The notes: a model not told the origin generated them from the letters alone. A stretch of 8,784 nucleotides of DNA from Nocardioidaceae bacterium (GCA_013696365.1 JACCYS010000271.1:1-8784), one strand, 5' to 3'. Counted from the first letter of the stretch, positions 1-6,956 are shown. A program made the numbers and translations.

Positions 1-63
1 GCCGGCTCGCTGTCAAGGCGTTCGCACGGACCCGATTCGCGCTCGTGCGACACTGATGTCGCT
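1..63. other. Upstream edge, leader of rlmN
   Basis: This stretch has no complete gene. One plus-strand frame (third frame of the window) is open from the edge to a TGA at 54-56 and could be the last 17 codons of an upstream gene, but the encoded tail is basic and not recognisable. The rlmN frame is also open to the edge, but it has no ATG, GTG or TTG before position 64. No good Shine-Dalgarno precedes position 64. Confidence 0.3.
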
Positions 64-1221
64 ATGTCACTGCCGCTGGTCTTCGAGGAGCCGCGGGGAC
101 GCAAGAAGCCGCCCAGGCACCTCGCAGATCTGACCGGGAGCGAGCGCGGCGCTGCTGTGGTGGCACTGGGTGAGCCTGCCTTTCGGGCTAAGCAGCTGTC
201 CACGCACTACTTCGGTCGGCTGGTCGACGATCCGGCCGAGATGACAGACCTGCCGGCCAGCACTCGCGCCCGTCTGGTCGATGCTTTGCTGCCGCAGTTG
301 ATGACGCCGCTGAAGACGATGACCGCAGACCGGGGCACCACCCGCAAGTCGCTGTGGCGCCTGCACGACGGTGCGCTGGTTGAGTCGGTGCTGATGCGCT
401 ACCCCGGCCGGGTGACCATGTGCGTGTCGTCGCAGGCGGGCTGCGGCATGGCTTGCCCGTTCTGTGCCACCGGCCAGGGTGGGTTGCAACGCAACATGTC
501 CACCGCCGAGATCGTCGAGCAGGTTGTGGCCGGTGCCCGCGCCCTGGCCCGCGATGAAGTGCCCGGCGGTCGGGCGCGAGTCTCCAACGTGGTGTTCATG
601 GGGATGGGCGAGCCGCTGGCCAACTACCGCGCCGTGATGGCCTCCGTACGCCGGCTGACCGAGCCGGCACCCGACGGGCTCGGGATGTCTGCTCGCGGGG
701 TGACGGTGTCCACGGTCGGCCTGGTCCCGCGTATGCACCAGCTAGCCGACGAGGGCATCCCGGTGACCCTGGCACTGTCTCTGCACGCCCCCGACGACGA
801 GCTGCGCGACGAGCTGGTGCCGGTGAACACCCGCTGGAAGGTCGTCGAGGCCGTCGAGGCCGCTTGGCAGTACGCCGCCCGCACCGGGCGGCGGGTGTCC
901 ATCGAGTACGCCATGATGCGCGGCATCAACGATCAGGCGTGGCGGGCCGACCTGCTCGGCGACCTGCTGCGTTCGTACGGCGACTGGGGGTGGGTGCACG
1001 TCAACCTGATCCCGCTCAACCCGACGCCGGGGTCACGCTGGACCGCCTCCGACCCTGCCGACGAGGCCGAGTTCGTCCGGAGGCTGCTGGCCAAGCAGGT
1101 GCCAACCACCGTGCGCGACACCCGCGGGCAGGAGATCGACGGCGCCTGCGGCCAGCTCGCTGCCACCCGCGTCCGACCTGTCGGCCCGCCCTCGACGGTG
1201 TTCCACGTGGATCAGCGTTGA
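64..1221 (+). CDS. rlmN: Dual-specificity 23S rRNA/tRNA adenine C2-methyltransferase RlmN
   Basis: A 385-residue radical-SAM enzyme of usual actinobacterial RlmN length. The family methylates C2 of A2503 in 23S rRNA and A37 of some tRNAs in the cytoplasm, using two SAM molecules. The [4Fe-4S] motif CX3CX2C is visible at C127, C131 and C134 (CGMACPFC). The two mechanistic cysteines of RlmN are present: C120, seven residues before the cluster as in E. coli, and C362 in the C-terminal GACGQL, the site of the methyl-cysteine intermediate. E107 in LVESVLMRY matches the family's catalytic glutamate. The SAM-contacting GMGEPL lies at 180-185, followed by STVG, LSLHAP and NLIPLNP blocks. This pattern separates RlmN from other radical-SAM proteins; Cfr is unlikely in this chromosomal setting. 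ATG at 64 is the first start available in frame; the SD is weak. It appears monocistronic here, with a 315-bp gap after it. Confidence 0.97.
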   Translation: MSLPLVFEEPRGRKKPPRHLADLTGSERGAAVVALGEPAFRAKQLSTHYFGRLVDDPAEMTDLPASTRARLVDALLPQLMTPLKTMTADRGTTRKSLWRLHDGALVESVLMRYPGRVTMCVSSQAGCGMACPFCATGQGGLQRNMSTAEIVEQVVAGARALARDEVPGGRARVSNVVFMGMGEPLANYRAVMASVRRLTEPAPDGLGMSARGVTVSTVGLVPRMHQLADEGIPVTLALSLHAPDDELRDELVPVNTRWKVVEAVEAAWQYAARTGRRVSIEYAMMRGINDQAWRADLLGDLLRSYGDWGWVHVNLIPLNPTPGSRWTASDPADEAEFVRRLLAKQVPTTVRDTRGQEIDGACGQLAATRVRPVGPPSTVFHVDQR

Positions 1222-1301
1222 CCGCCGCACAATGCTTCGTTGACCGGCACGAAGGTGGCGCTGAGGTCGAGACTGGTCGGGTCGGGTGATGCAGCAGGCA
1301 T
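1212..1301 (-). CDS. Putative 29-residue small ORF, in frame with the preceding one
   Basis: An ATG at 1301 opens 29 codons to a TGA at 1214-1212, overlapping the last codons of rlmN on the opposite strand. It is in the same frame as the 19-residue frame upstream, separated by one TGA and 18 sense codons. From that TGA to the final stop the frame shows roughly 77% G/C at third positions, which is moderately coding-like. The C-terminal part includes FVPVNEALCGG, which I do not recognise. CGGAGA, eight bases before the ATG, could serve as a Shine-Dalgarno. It could be a real small protein, a remnant of a roughly 67-codon gene broken by the TGA, or a chance frame. Confidence 0.15.
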   Translation of the reverse strand: MPAASPDPTSLDLSATFVPVNEALCGGQR

Positions 1302-1327
1302 GGTGCCGGTCTCCGGAGTGAGGTGAC

Positions 1328-1342
1328 GCCACCCCGGGTGGC
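1328..1342. repeat. Perfect inverted repeat GCCACCC-C-GGGTGGC
   Basis: Seven-base arms (1328-1334 and 1336-1342) flank a single central C. As RNA it could fold with a six-pair stem and a three-base loop. It lies 106 bp past the rlmN stop. There is no U-tract on either strand, so it is not a standard intrinsic terminator. It could be an operator, a terminator without a U-tract, or chance in GC-rich DNA. Confidence 0.35.
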
Positions 1343-1355
1343 CGCTGCCGGCGGA

Positions 1356-1415
1356 TCAACCAGGTGCGCGTCGCGATCGGGGCAGGCGTACGGCCCCACG
1401 GACAGTGGTGGACAT
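1356..1415 (-). CDS. Putative 19-residue small ORF with strong Shine-Dalgarno
   Basis: On the minus strand AAAGGAGG (1430-1423) lies exactly seven bases before an ATG at 1415. This is the strongest ribosome-binding site in the window, much better than those of the large genes. The frame reads MSTTVRGAVRLPRSRRAPG and stops at TGA 1358-1356. The peptide is basic (five arginines), has no membrane segment and resembles nothing I recognise. G/C at third positions is only about 11 of 19, lower than the neighbouring genes, which argues against a conserved coding sequence. It might be a leader peptide, a small protein, or the start of a decayed gene, because the same frame continues after the stop into a second short open frame ending at 1212. 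No minus-strand gene follows that it could lead. Confidence 0.25.
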   Translation of the reverse strand: MSTTVRGAVRLPRSRRAPG

Positions 1416-1536
1416 CTCGACGCCTCCTTTCACACGCGGACGGACCAGCGGCAGCATCGCCGCCTGCGGGCAGGAGGCTCAAGCTGTTTTCGGTCAGGGG
1501 TGGCGAGACAGTGCCTGCGCATGACTAGATGTCCCC

Positions 1537-3414
1537 ATGGGTGCCTACGAGAAGACCTACCGCCGCAGCATCGACGACCCGGAAGGCTTCTGGGGTGAGC
1601 AGGCGGCCGGCATCGACTGGATCCATCGACCGTCACAGATGCTCGACACCTCTGATCCGCACCGGGCGCGCTGGTTTCCCGACGGCACCATGAACACCTG
1701 TTTCAACGCGCTCGACCGGCATGTGGCGGCCGGCCGCGGCGACCAGGCGGCGATCATCTACGACAGCCCGGTGACCGACACACAGCGGACCATCACCTAC
1801 GCCCAGCTCACCGAACAGTCCGCGGCCTTCGCCGGGTCCCTTCGTCGGCTGGGGGTCGGCAAGGGGGACCGGGTGGTGCTCTATATGCCGATGGTCCCCG
1901 AAGCGGTGGTCGCGATGCTGGCCTGCGCCAGGATCGGTGCGGTCCACTCGGTGGTGTTCGGGGGGTTCGCTCCGAACGAGTTGGCCACCCGCATCGACGA
2001 CGCCCAACCGACGGTTATCGTGTCCGCCTCGTGTGGCATCGAGCCGACCCGGGTGGTGGAGTACAAGCCACTGCTAGATCGGGCGTTGGAGCGGTCAACT
2101 CACCAGCCAGACTTCTGTGTGGTGCTGCAGCGCCCGCAGGCCGAGGCGAGCATGGTGGACGGCCGCGACGTCGACTGGGCGGTGGCGATGGAGGCCGGCC
2201 GCGCCGACCCCGCCGAGTGTGTCGCGGTTGCCGCAACCGACCCGCTGTATGTGCTCTATACCTCGGGCACCACCGGCAAGCCGAAGGGCATCGTCCGCGA
2301 CAACGGTGGGCACGCGGTCGCATTGGCGTGGTCGATGCGCAACGTTTACGACGTCTCACCAGGCGACGTGTGGTGGACCGCCTCCGACGTCGGCTGGGTC
2401 GTCGGCCACTCCTACATTGTGTATGCCCCGCTGCTGATCGGCGCGACCTCAGTGCTGTTCGAGGGCAAGCCCGTCGGCACCCCCGACGCGGGCGCCTTCT
2501 GGCGAGTGATCGCCGAGCACGGTGTGACTGCCCTGTTCACCGCGCCGACCGCGTTCCGGGCGATCCGCAAGGCCGACCCCGACGCCGAGTTGCTCGCCGA
2601 GCACGACGTCTCCAGCCTGCGGACGTTGTTCCTGGCGGGGGAGAGGCTCGACCCGGACACCTACGAGTGGGCCGTCGCGACCCTCGGCGTGCCGGTCATC
2701 GACCACTGGTGGCAGACCGAGACCGGCTGGTCGATTGCGGCGAACCTGCGAGGTCTGGAGCCGATGCCGATCAAACCGGGGTCGCCGACCGTGCCCGTGC
2801 CGGGGTGGGATGTCCGCGTCCTCGACACCTCCGGCGAGGAGTGCCCGGCGGGCACCGAGGGTGCGATCTGTGTGCGGCTGCCGCTGCCGCCGGGGGCGCT
2901 GCCGACGCTGTGGAACGACGACGAACGCTTTGTGGAGTCCTATCTCGCCGAGCATGAGGGCTACTACCTGTCCGGGGACGGAGGGCACGTCGACGAGGAC
3001 GGCTACGTCTTCGTGATGGGGCGCACCGACGACGTGATCAACGTGGCTGGGCACCGGCTGTCGACGGGCTCGATGGAGGCGGTGCTGGCCGAGCATCCGG
3101 CCGTCGCCGAATGTGCGGTCGTCGGCGTTGCCGACGAGATGAAGGGCCAACTGCCCCGCGGGTACGTGGTGCTGCAGGCCGGCGTCGAGGTCGACCCCGA
3201 CGAGCTCCAGGCCGAGCTGGTCGCGGCGGTGCGAGACCAGATCGGCGCAGTGGCCGCGCTGCGTACGGTCGTGGTGGTGCCGGCGCTGCCCAAGACCCGC
3301 TCGGGCAAAATCCTGCGGCGGTCGATGCGCGACATCGCCGACGGCAAGGAGGCCGAGGCCCCCTCGACCATCGAGGACCCGGGAGTGTTGGACACACTTC
3401 GCCCGCTGCTGTGA
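1537..3414 (+). CDS. prpE: Propionyl-CoA synthetase-type (PrpE/ACSS3 clade) acyl-CoA ligase
   Basis: A 625-residue ANL-superfamily ligase that activates a short carboxylic acid to acyl-CoA through an acyl-AMP. The N-terminal acetyl-CoA-synthetase extension occupies about 1-60. The P-loop YTSGTTGKPKG is at 241-251, and HWWQTETGW at 390-398 is the acyl-pocket/AMP motif. GRTDDVINVAGHRLST at 495-510 is the hinge, and the adenylation lysine is K591 in PKTRSGKILRR. The TSGTTG-PKG-I-R-x-x-GGHAV block, the LPLPPGALPTLWNDD..RF segment (448-465) and the C-terminal STIEDP place it with PrpE and ACSS3 rather than acetyl-CoA synthetase Acs. Propionate is therefore the likeliest substrate; other C3-C4 acids cannot be excluded. 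K591 is the position regulated by acylation in relatives. ATG 1537 is the only usable start after an in-frame TGA at 1522. No methylcitrate-cycle gene adjoins, so it is an orphan ligase. Confidence 0.9.
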   Translation: MGAYEKTYRRSIDDPEGFWGEQAAGIDWIHRPSQMLDTSDPHRARWFPDGTMNTCFNALDRHVAAGRGDQAAIIYDSPVTDTQRTITYAQLTEQSAAFAGSLRRLGVGKGDRVVLYMPMVPEAVVAMLACARIGAVHSVVFGGFAPNELATRIDDAQPTVIVSASCGIEPTRVVEYKPLLDRALERSTHQPDFCVVLQRPQAEASMVDGRDVDWAVAMEAGRADPAECVAVAATDPLYVLYTSGTTGKPKGIVRDNGGHAVALAWSMRNVYDVSPGDVWWTASDVGWVVGHSYIVYAPLLIGATSVLFEGKPVGTPDAGAFWRVIAEHGVTALFTAPTAFRAIRKADPDAELLAEHDVSSLRTLFLAGERLDPDTYEWAVATLGVPVIDHWWQTETGWSIAANLRGLEPMPIKPGSPTVPVPGWDVRVLDTSGEECPAGTEGAICVRLPLPPGALPTLWNDDERFVESYLAEHEGYYLSGDGGHVDEDGYVFVMGRTDDVINVAGHRLSTGSMEAVLAEHPAVAECAVVGVADEMKGQLPRGYVVLQAGVEVDPDELQAELVAAVRDQIGAVAALRTVVVVPALPKTRSGKILRRSMRDIADGKEAEAPSTIEDPGVLDTLRPLL

Positions 3415-3445
3415 ACCGGCGCGAGGCGGATGTGGTGCGGCCGGA

Positions 3446-4768
3446 TCAGTGCCCGCCCAGCACCGGCGACAGGGCGTGGGCGAGCAGGCTGGGACGTCCT
3501 GTGAGCCGCTCCTCGGCGTCGGCGGCAGACATCGCGCGCAGCCCGGCGTTGATTTGCAGCCAGCGCAATGGTTCCGGCTCCCAGCGTCGTGAGTGGTGTC
3601 CGACCCAGGGCAACCGCACCAGATCGCTGTCGCGGCCGGTGATGAGGTCGGCCAGCGTCCGACCGGCCAGCTGCGACGAGCCGACCCCGTCGCCGACGTA
3701 ACCACCCGCCCAGGCCAACCCGCTGACCCGGTCGAGGCCTACCGAGGCATGCCAGTCACGGGGAACGCCCAGCACCCCACCCCAGCGGTGGGTGAACCCA
3801 ACATCGGCGAGGGTGGGGAACAGCTCACGGACGGTCGCCTGCAGTGCAGCAAACACCCGAGGCACCCGGTCAAAGCCGGGTTGCACCTTAGAGCCGAAAT
3901 GGTACGGCGCGCCGCGACCACCCAGCGCCAGCCGATCGTCGGCGGTGCGCTGGGCGTAGATCAGCAGATGCCGCGCATCGTTGAAGGTCTCGCGCGCAGC
4001 GACGCCCAACTGGGACCACACCGTGGTGGGCAGCGGCTCCGTCGCCACCATCAGCGAGTAGATGGGCGCCAGCGTGCGGCCATGGCCCTGCAGCGAGCCG
4101 GTGTAACCCTCGGCGGCTCGCACCACGATGTCGGCCCGCACCCGACCGGCGTCGGTGTCGACCCGACCGGCCGCGATCTCGTGTACAGCCGTCTGCTCGA
4201 ACAGCCGCACGCCACGGCGCTCGACCGCGCGCGCCAGCCCACGAACCAGGCGTGCCGGGTGAATGGCTGCGCAATGTCGTGTCCAGGTCGCACCGAGCAC
4301 GTCGCTGGCCGCGACTCGTGCCCGCGCCTGAGCTGCGTCGAGCAGTTGCAGGTCGTTACTGTCCTGTTCCCAGGCGCGGGCGGCTCGCACCTGCGCCCGC
4401 AGTCGCCGCAGTTGAACCGGGGTTCGCGCCAACGACACCGTGCCACCGCGGGCGTACTGCGCGTCGATGCCCTCGGCCGCGGCGATGGCGCCAACGTCGC
4501 GCACGCTGCCCTGCAGGGCGCGCAGCTGACGCATCGCCCCGTCGCGGCCGCCGTACGGACCCGGGGCTCGGGCGAGGTGTTCCGCTGATGCGGGGAACAG
4601 CGCCGAGCACCACCCCCCATTACGCCCCGACGCGCCGAAGCCGGCCACCTCGCGCTCGAGCACGGCGATACGCAGCGTTGGGTCGGCCACCGCCAAGTGG
4701 TAGGCGGTCCACAGGCCGGTGAACCCGGCTCCCACGATGGCCACGTCCACATCGGTCGGCCCCGGCAT
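3446..4768 (-). CDS. PuuB-like FAD-dependent amine oxidoreductase
   Basis: A DAO-fold flavoprotein, 440 residues from the only canonical start. The dinucleotide-binding GAGFTG is at 13-18, with an acidic residue ending beta-2 in VLERE (36-40). The FAD-contacting GASGRNGGW is at 45-53. The C-terminal HRWGG (327-331) and GYVGDGVGSSQLAGRTLADLI (356-376) complete the FAD site. The pattern matches gamma-glutamylputrescine oxidase-like enzymes, which oxidise a primary amine to an aldehyde with O2 as acceptor. The substrate (putrescine, glutamylputrescine or another amine) is inferred only from the adjacent polyamine genes. The reading frame continues upstream through a conserved-looking N-terminus (RYGSLSLWH...) to a CTG at 4852 that overlaps the regulator's stop. 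The true protein is probably 468 residues (see 4769-4852). It is convergent with the acyl-CoA ligase, 31 bp between stops, with no clear terminator. Confidence 0.88.
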   Translation of the reverse strand: MPGPTDVDVAIVGAGFTGLWTAYHLAVADPTLRIAVLEREVAGFGASGRNGGWCSALFPASAEHLARAPGPYGGRDGAMRQLRALQGSVRDVGAIAAAEGIDAQYARGGTVSLARTPVQLRRLRAQVRAARAWEQDSNDLQLLDAAQARARVAASDVLGATWTRHCAAIHPARLVRGLARAVERRGVRLFEQTAVHEIAAGRVDTDAGRVRADIVVRAAEGYTGSLQGHGRTLAPIYSLMVATEPLPTTVWSQLGVAARETFNDARHLLIYAQRTADDRLALGGRGAPYHFGSKVQPGFDRVPRVFAALQATVRELFPTLADVGFTHRWGGVLGVPRDWHASVGLDRVSGLAWAGGYVGDGVGSSQLAGRTLADLITGRDSDLVRLPWVGHHSRRWEPEPLRWLQINAGLRAMSAADAEERLTGRPSLLAHALSPVLGGH

Positions 4769-4852
4769 CGGCGGTCGCGGCGACCAATCATCACCCGCGG
4801 TGGCATGCCACAGCGACAGCGAGCCATACCGCGGCGCGGCACTGATGCTCAG
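4769..4852 (-). other. Probable N-terminal extension of the FAD oxidoreductase with CTG start
   Basis: The oxidoreductase frame stays open upstream of ATG 4768 as far as a TGA at 4975-4973, with no ATG, GTG or TTG in between. The 28 codons include RYGSLSLWHATAGDDW and a PRPP stretch. From memory of the family, actinobacterial relatives typically begin with an S-L-W-x-D/A-T segment some 20-25 residues before the glycine motif. A CTG at 4852-4850 overlaps the lrp stop as CTGA, the usual four-base overlap of coupled genes. GGGGTG (4862-4857) ends four bases before it and is a plausible SD. An ATC at 4846-4844 is a second non-canonical option. A sequencing error or mutated start codon is the alternative explanation. 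Confidence 0.6.
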
Positions 4853-5361
4853 CGCACACCCCAGGCGTACGTCTGCTTGCGCAACTTCAGGTAGACAAAG
4901 GTCTCGGTCGACCGCACGCCGGGCAAGGTGCGGATGCGGTGCGACAAGATGTCGAGTAGCTCTTCGTCGCTCTCACACACCACCTCGGCGAGCAGGTCGA
5001 AGCTGCCAGCGGTGATGACGACGTAGTCGATCTCAGCCATGGCTGCCAGTGCATCGGCCGCCGAATCCAGGTCCCCCTCGACCCGGATGCCGATCATCGC
5101 CTGCCGGGCGAAGCCGAGCTCGAGCGGATCGGTGACGGCCACGATCTGCATCGCACCGCTGTCGACCAACCGCTGGACGCGTTGCCGTACCGCTGCCTCG
5201 GACAGCCCGACGGCTTTGCCGATCGCCGCGTACGGTCGGCGGCCATCCTGCTGCAGCTGTTCGATGATGGCCTTGGAGGTCGCGTCCAGGGTGGTTTGCC
5301 CCACGCCGTTTCCGTCCGCGCGTCGTGTCACGCGTTGCATCCTGACCGTGCAGACCGCCAT
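4849..5361 (-). CDS. Lrp/AsnC family transcriptional regulator
   Basis: A 170-residue feast/famine regulator. The N-terminal winged helix-turn-helix spans about 25-70, beginning LDATSKAIIEQLQQDGR with the recognition helix around LSEAAVRQRVQRL. The C-terminal RAM/ligand-sensing domain spans about 85-165, with the motifs GSFDLLAEV (119-127) and LPGVRSTETFVYL (146-158). Such proteins form dimers or octamers and respond to amino acids or related metabolites. The start at 5361 was chosen because AGGGG (5373-5369) lies seven bases upstream; ATG 5340 (163 residues) and GTG 5304 (151 residues, beginning at GQTTLD) are alternatives. It is followed by the FAD oxidoreductase, probably with overlapping codons, and diverges from the aldehyde dehydrogenase across 86 bp. 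It most likely controls this polyamine locus and itself; the ligand, perhaps putrescine or GABA, is an inference. Confidence 0.93.
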   Translation of the reverse strand: MAVCTVRMQRVTRRADGNGVGQTTLDATSKAIIEQLQQDGRRPYAAIGKAVGLSEAAVRQRVQRLVDSGAMQIVAVTDPLELGFARQAMIGIRVEGDLDSAADALAAMAEIDYVVITAGSFDLLAEVVCESDEELLDILSHRIRTLPGVRSTETFVYLKLRKQTYAWGVR

Positions 5362-5447
5362 CGCACAACCCCTGATAGGGCGTAATCCGTAGTGAAACAC
5401 AATCGTGACGACGGAATCGCTTGTCTGGGCGGCCTTGCTCTGCAAGC
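5362..5447. promoter_or_regulatory. Divergent control region between lrp-type gene and aldehyde dehydrogenase
   Basis: These 86 bp must contain promoters for both directions and probably sites for the Lrp-type protein. Positions 5374-5420 are noticeably AT-richer than the surrounding genes. Visible symmetry includes TCGTGACGA (5403-5411), the pair TCCGT/ACGGA at 5386-5390 and 5411-5415, and a perfect CTTGC-TCT-GCAAG at 5434-5446. Clear -35/-10 pairs could not be picked by eye. Confidence 0.55.
5434..5446. repeat. Inverted repeat CTTGC-TCT-GCAAG at the dehydrogenase start
   Basis: A perfect five-base dyad with a three-base spacer ends one base before ATG 5448, where a Shine-Dalgarno would normally lie. 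No Shine-Dalgarno is present. The dyad could be an operator half-site pair for the adjacent Lrp-type regulator or a small hairpin in the mRNA leader. Its length alone is compatible with chance. Confidence 0.3.
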
Positions 5448-6956
5448 ATGCGGCAGGTGAATGGTCCAGGTCACAACTATGTCGGCGGTACACGCCGGGC
5501 GGGTACGTCCGGTGAGTCGGTTGACATCGTCGACCCGGCCACGGGTGACGTGTTGGTGACCGCCGACCTTGCTGGCCCAGCCGATGTCGGCGACGCCGTA
5601 GCAAGCGCGACCGAGGCCTTCAAGCAGTGGTCGGCTACCACCCCGGCCGAGCGGGCGACCGTCCTGCTGGCGTGGGCCGGCGAGTTGGAGCGCCGGGCTG
5701 ACGAGTTGGCCCGCACCGAGAGCGCGCAGACCGGCAAGCCGCTGCGGCTGAGCTCTGAGTTCGACGTGCCGGGCAGCATCGACAACACCGCTTTCTTCGG
5801 CGGAGCCGCGCGCCTGCTCGAGGGCGCCGCCGCAGGGGAGTATTCCGGCGACCACACCTCCTACGTGCGTCGCGAGCCGGTCGGCGTCGTCGGCTCGATC
5901 GCGCCGTGGAACTACCCGCTGCAGATGGCCGCCTGGAAGGTGCTGCCCGCGGTCGCTGCCGGCAACACCATCGTGCTCAAGCCGGCCGAGATTACTCCGC
6001 TGACGTCGATTACCTTCGCCGAGGCCGCCGCCGCCGCCGGTATGCCCGCAGGGGTCGTCAACGTGGTGACCGGCCGTGGACCCGACGCCGGCGAGACCCT
6101 GGTCAGTCACGATGACGTCGCCATGGTCAGCTTTACCGGGTCGACCACGGTCGGCCGCCGCGTCGCCGCCCTCGCCATCGACGGGGTCCGGCGGGTGCAC
6201 CTCGAGCTGGGCGGCAAGGCGCCGTTCGTCGTGTTCGACGATGCCGACCTGGAGGCGGCGGTGCACGGTGCGGTCGCCGCTGCGCTGATCAACACCGGCC
6301 AGGACTGCACCGCGGCGACCCGGGCGATCGTGCACCGATCGCTGCACGACGACTTTGTCGCCGGGGTGGCCGACCTGATGGGTGACATGCGGCTGGGCAT
6401 GCAGACCGACCCGGACACCGATCTGGGGCCGCTGGTGTCGTTCGCGCAGCGCGACCGGGTCGCAGCCCACGTCGACCGGGCCCGCGCCGAGGGTGCCAAG
6501 GTCGTCTGCGGCGGCCGTGCCGGCGGTGGTGACCTGGCCCGCGGCGCCTTCTATGAGCCCACTCTCGTGACCGGCGCCGGCCCGGACAGTTCGCTGTGGC
6601 GCGACGAGGTGTTCGGCCCGGTGTTGTTGTCGGTCCCCTTCGACACCGACGACGAGGCCATCGCACTGGCCAACGACACCCCGTACGGGCTGGCGGCCTC
6701 GGTCTGGACGCGGGACGTGCACCGCTCGCTGCGGGTGACCGCAGAGATCCAGGCCGGGTGCTGCTGGGTGAACGACCACATCCCGATCATCAGCGAGATG
6801 CCGCACGGTGGTTACAAGCAGTCCGGCTTCGGCAAGGACATGAGCCGCTACTCGCTGGAGGACTACACGCAGGTCAAGCACGTAATGCTGGATGTGACCG
6901 GCACCGCGCGCAAGGCTTGGCACCGCACCGTCTTCACCGACCGCTCGCCGTCATGA
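5448..6956 (+). CDS. patD: Gamma-aminobutyraldehyde dehydrogenase (PatD-type ALDH)
   Basis: A 502-residue NAD(P)-dependent aldehyde dehydrogenase oxidising 4-aminobutyraldehyde to GABA, the step after putrescine oxidation or transamination. All catalytic residues are present: N155 in PWNYP, K178 in LKPAE, the FTGSTTVG cofactor loop at 229-236, general base E253 in ELGGK, nucleophile C287 in GQDCT, and E387 in EVFGP. The C-terminal SEMPHGGYKQSGFGKDMS (449-466) and SLEDYTQVKHVM closely resemble E. coli PatD/YdcW, favouring aminobutyraldehyde over betaine aldehyde; a gamma-glutamyl-aminobutyraldehyde substrate (PuuC-like role) is also possible beside a PuuB-like oxidase. ATG 5448 was chosen; TTG 5421 would add nine poor residues and GTG 5457 would remove three. 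No SD is visible, so translation may be leaderless. The stop is embedded in a 9-bp tandem repeat leading to potD. Confidence 0.93.
   Translation: MRQVNGPGHNYVGGTRRAGTSGESVDIVDPATGDVLVTADLAGPADVGDAVASATEAFKQWSATTPAERATVLLAWAGELERRADELARTESAQTGKPLRLSSEFDVPGSIDNTAFFGGAARLLEGAAAGEYSGDHTSYVRREPVGVVGSIAPWNYPLQMAAWKVLPAVAAGNTIVLKPAEITPLTSITFAEAAAAAGMPAGVVNVVTGRGPDAGETLVSHDDVAMVSFTGSTTVGRRVAALAIDGVRRVHLELGGKAPFVVFDDADLEAAVHGAVAAALINTGQDCTAATRAIVHRSLHDDFVAGVADLMGDMRLGMQTDPDTDLGPLVSFAQRDRVAAHVDRARAEGAKVVCGGRAGGGDLARGAFYEPTLVTGAGPDSSLWRDEVFGPVLLSVPFDTDDEAIALANDTPYGLAASVWTRDVHRSLRVTAEIQAGCCWVNDHIPIISEMPHGGYKQSGFGKDMSRYSLEDYTQVKHVMLDVTGTARKAWHRTVFTDRSPS

Larger units (their letters stand above)
1222..1536. 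other. Intergenic region between rlmN and prpE-like gene
   Basis: This is a 315-bp gap with no recognisable protein on the plus strand. It holds several small inverted repeats (1328-1342, 1448-1463, 1463-1474), a relatively AT-rich patch around 1481-1492, and two short minus-strand open frames described separately. The start of the downstream ligase lacks a Shine-Dalgarno. TAGATG at 1526-1531 sits where a -10 element for a leaderless transcript starting at 1537 would lie, but it matches the actinobacterial TANNNT pattern only partly and no clear -35 was seen. Confidence 0.6.

Noticed and set aside
1463..1474. Inverted repeat CCTGC-GG-GCAGG and neighbouring GCGGC/GCCGC pair as a riboswitch or attenuator
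   Set aside because: The stems are only five bases in GC-rich DNA, with no conserved aptamer pattern and no U-tract.
3415..3445. Possible shared terminator between the convergent ligase and oxidoreductase genes
   Set aside because: Only a five-base CCGGC/GCCGG pairing around a 19-base loop is present, with no U-tract on either strand. This is too weak to call.
2449..3705. A 418-codon open frame antisense to the acyl-CoA ligase
   Set aside because: It lies opposite the well-conserved ligase and has no family motif. Its apparent length follows from lack of stops in GC-rich antisense.
3593..4588. A 331-codon plus-strand frame opposite the FAD oxidoreductase
   Set aside because: The minus-strand protein has a clear FAD-binding pattern across the whole length. 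The plus frame is low-complexity and domain-less.
5362..5604. N-terminal extension of the Lrp-type protein to position 5604
   Set aside because: The extra 81 residues are Arg/Pro/His-rich, lie opposite the dehydrogenase gene and have no family similarity. A good SD precedes ATG 5361.
5328..6923. A 531-codon open frame antisense to the aldehyde dehydrogenase
   Set aside because: The dehydrogenase on the plus strand has every catalytic residue. The antisense frame is Gly/Arg/Asp/His-rich with no motif, a GC-codon-bias shadow.
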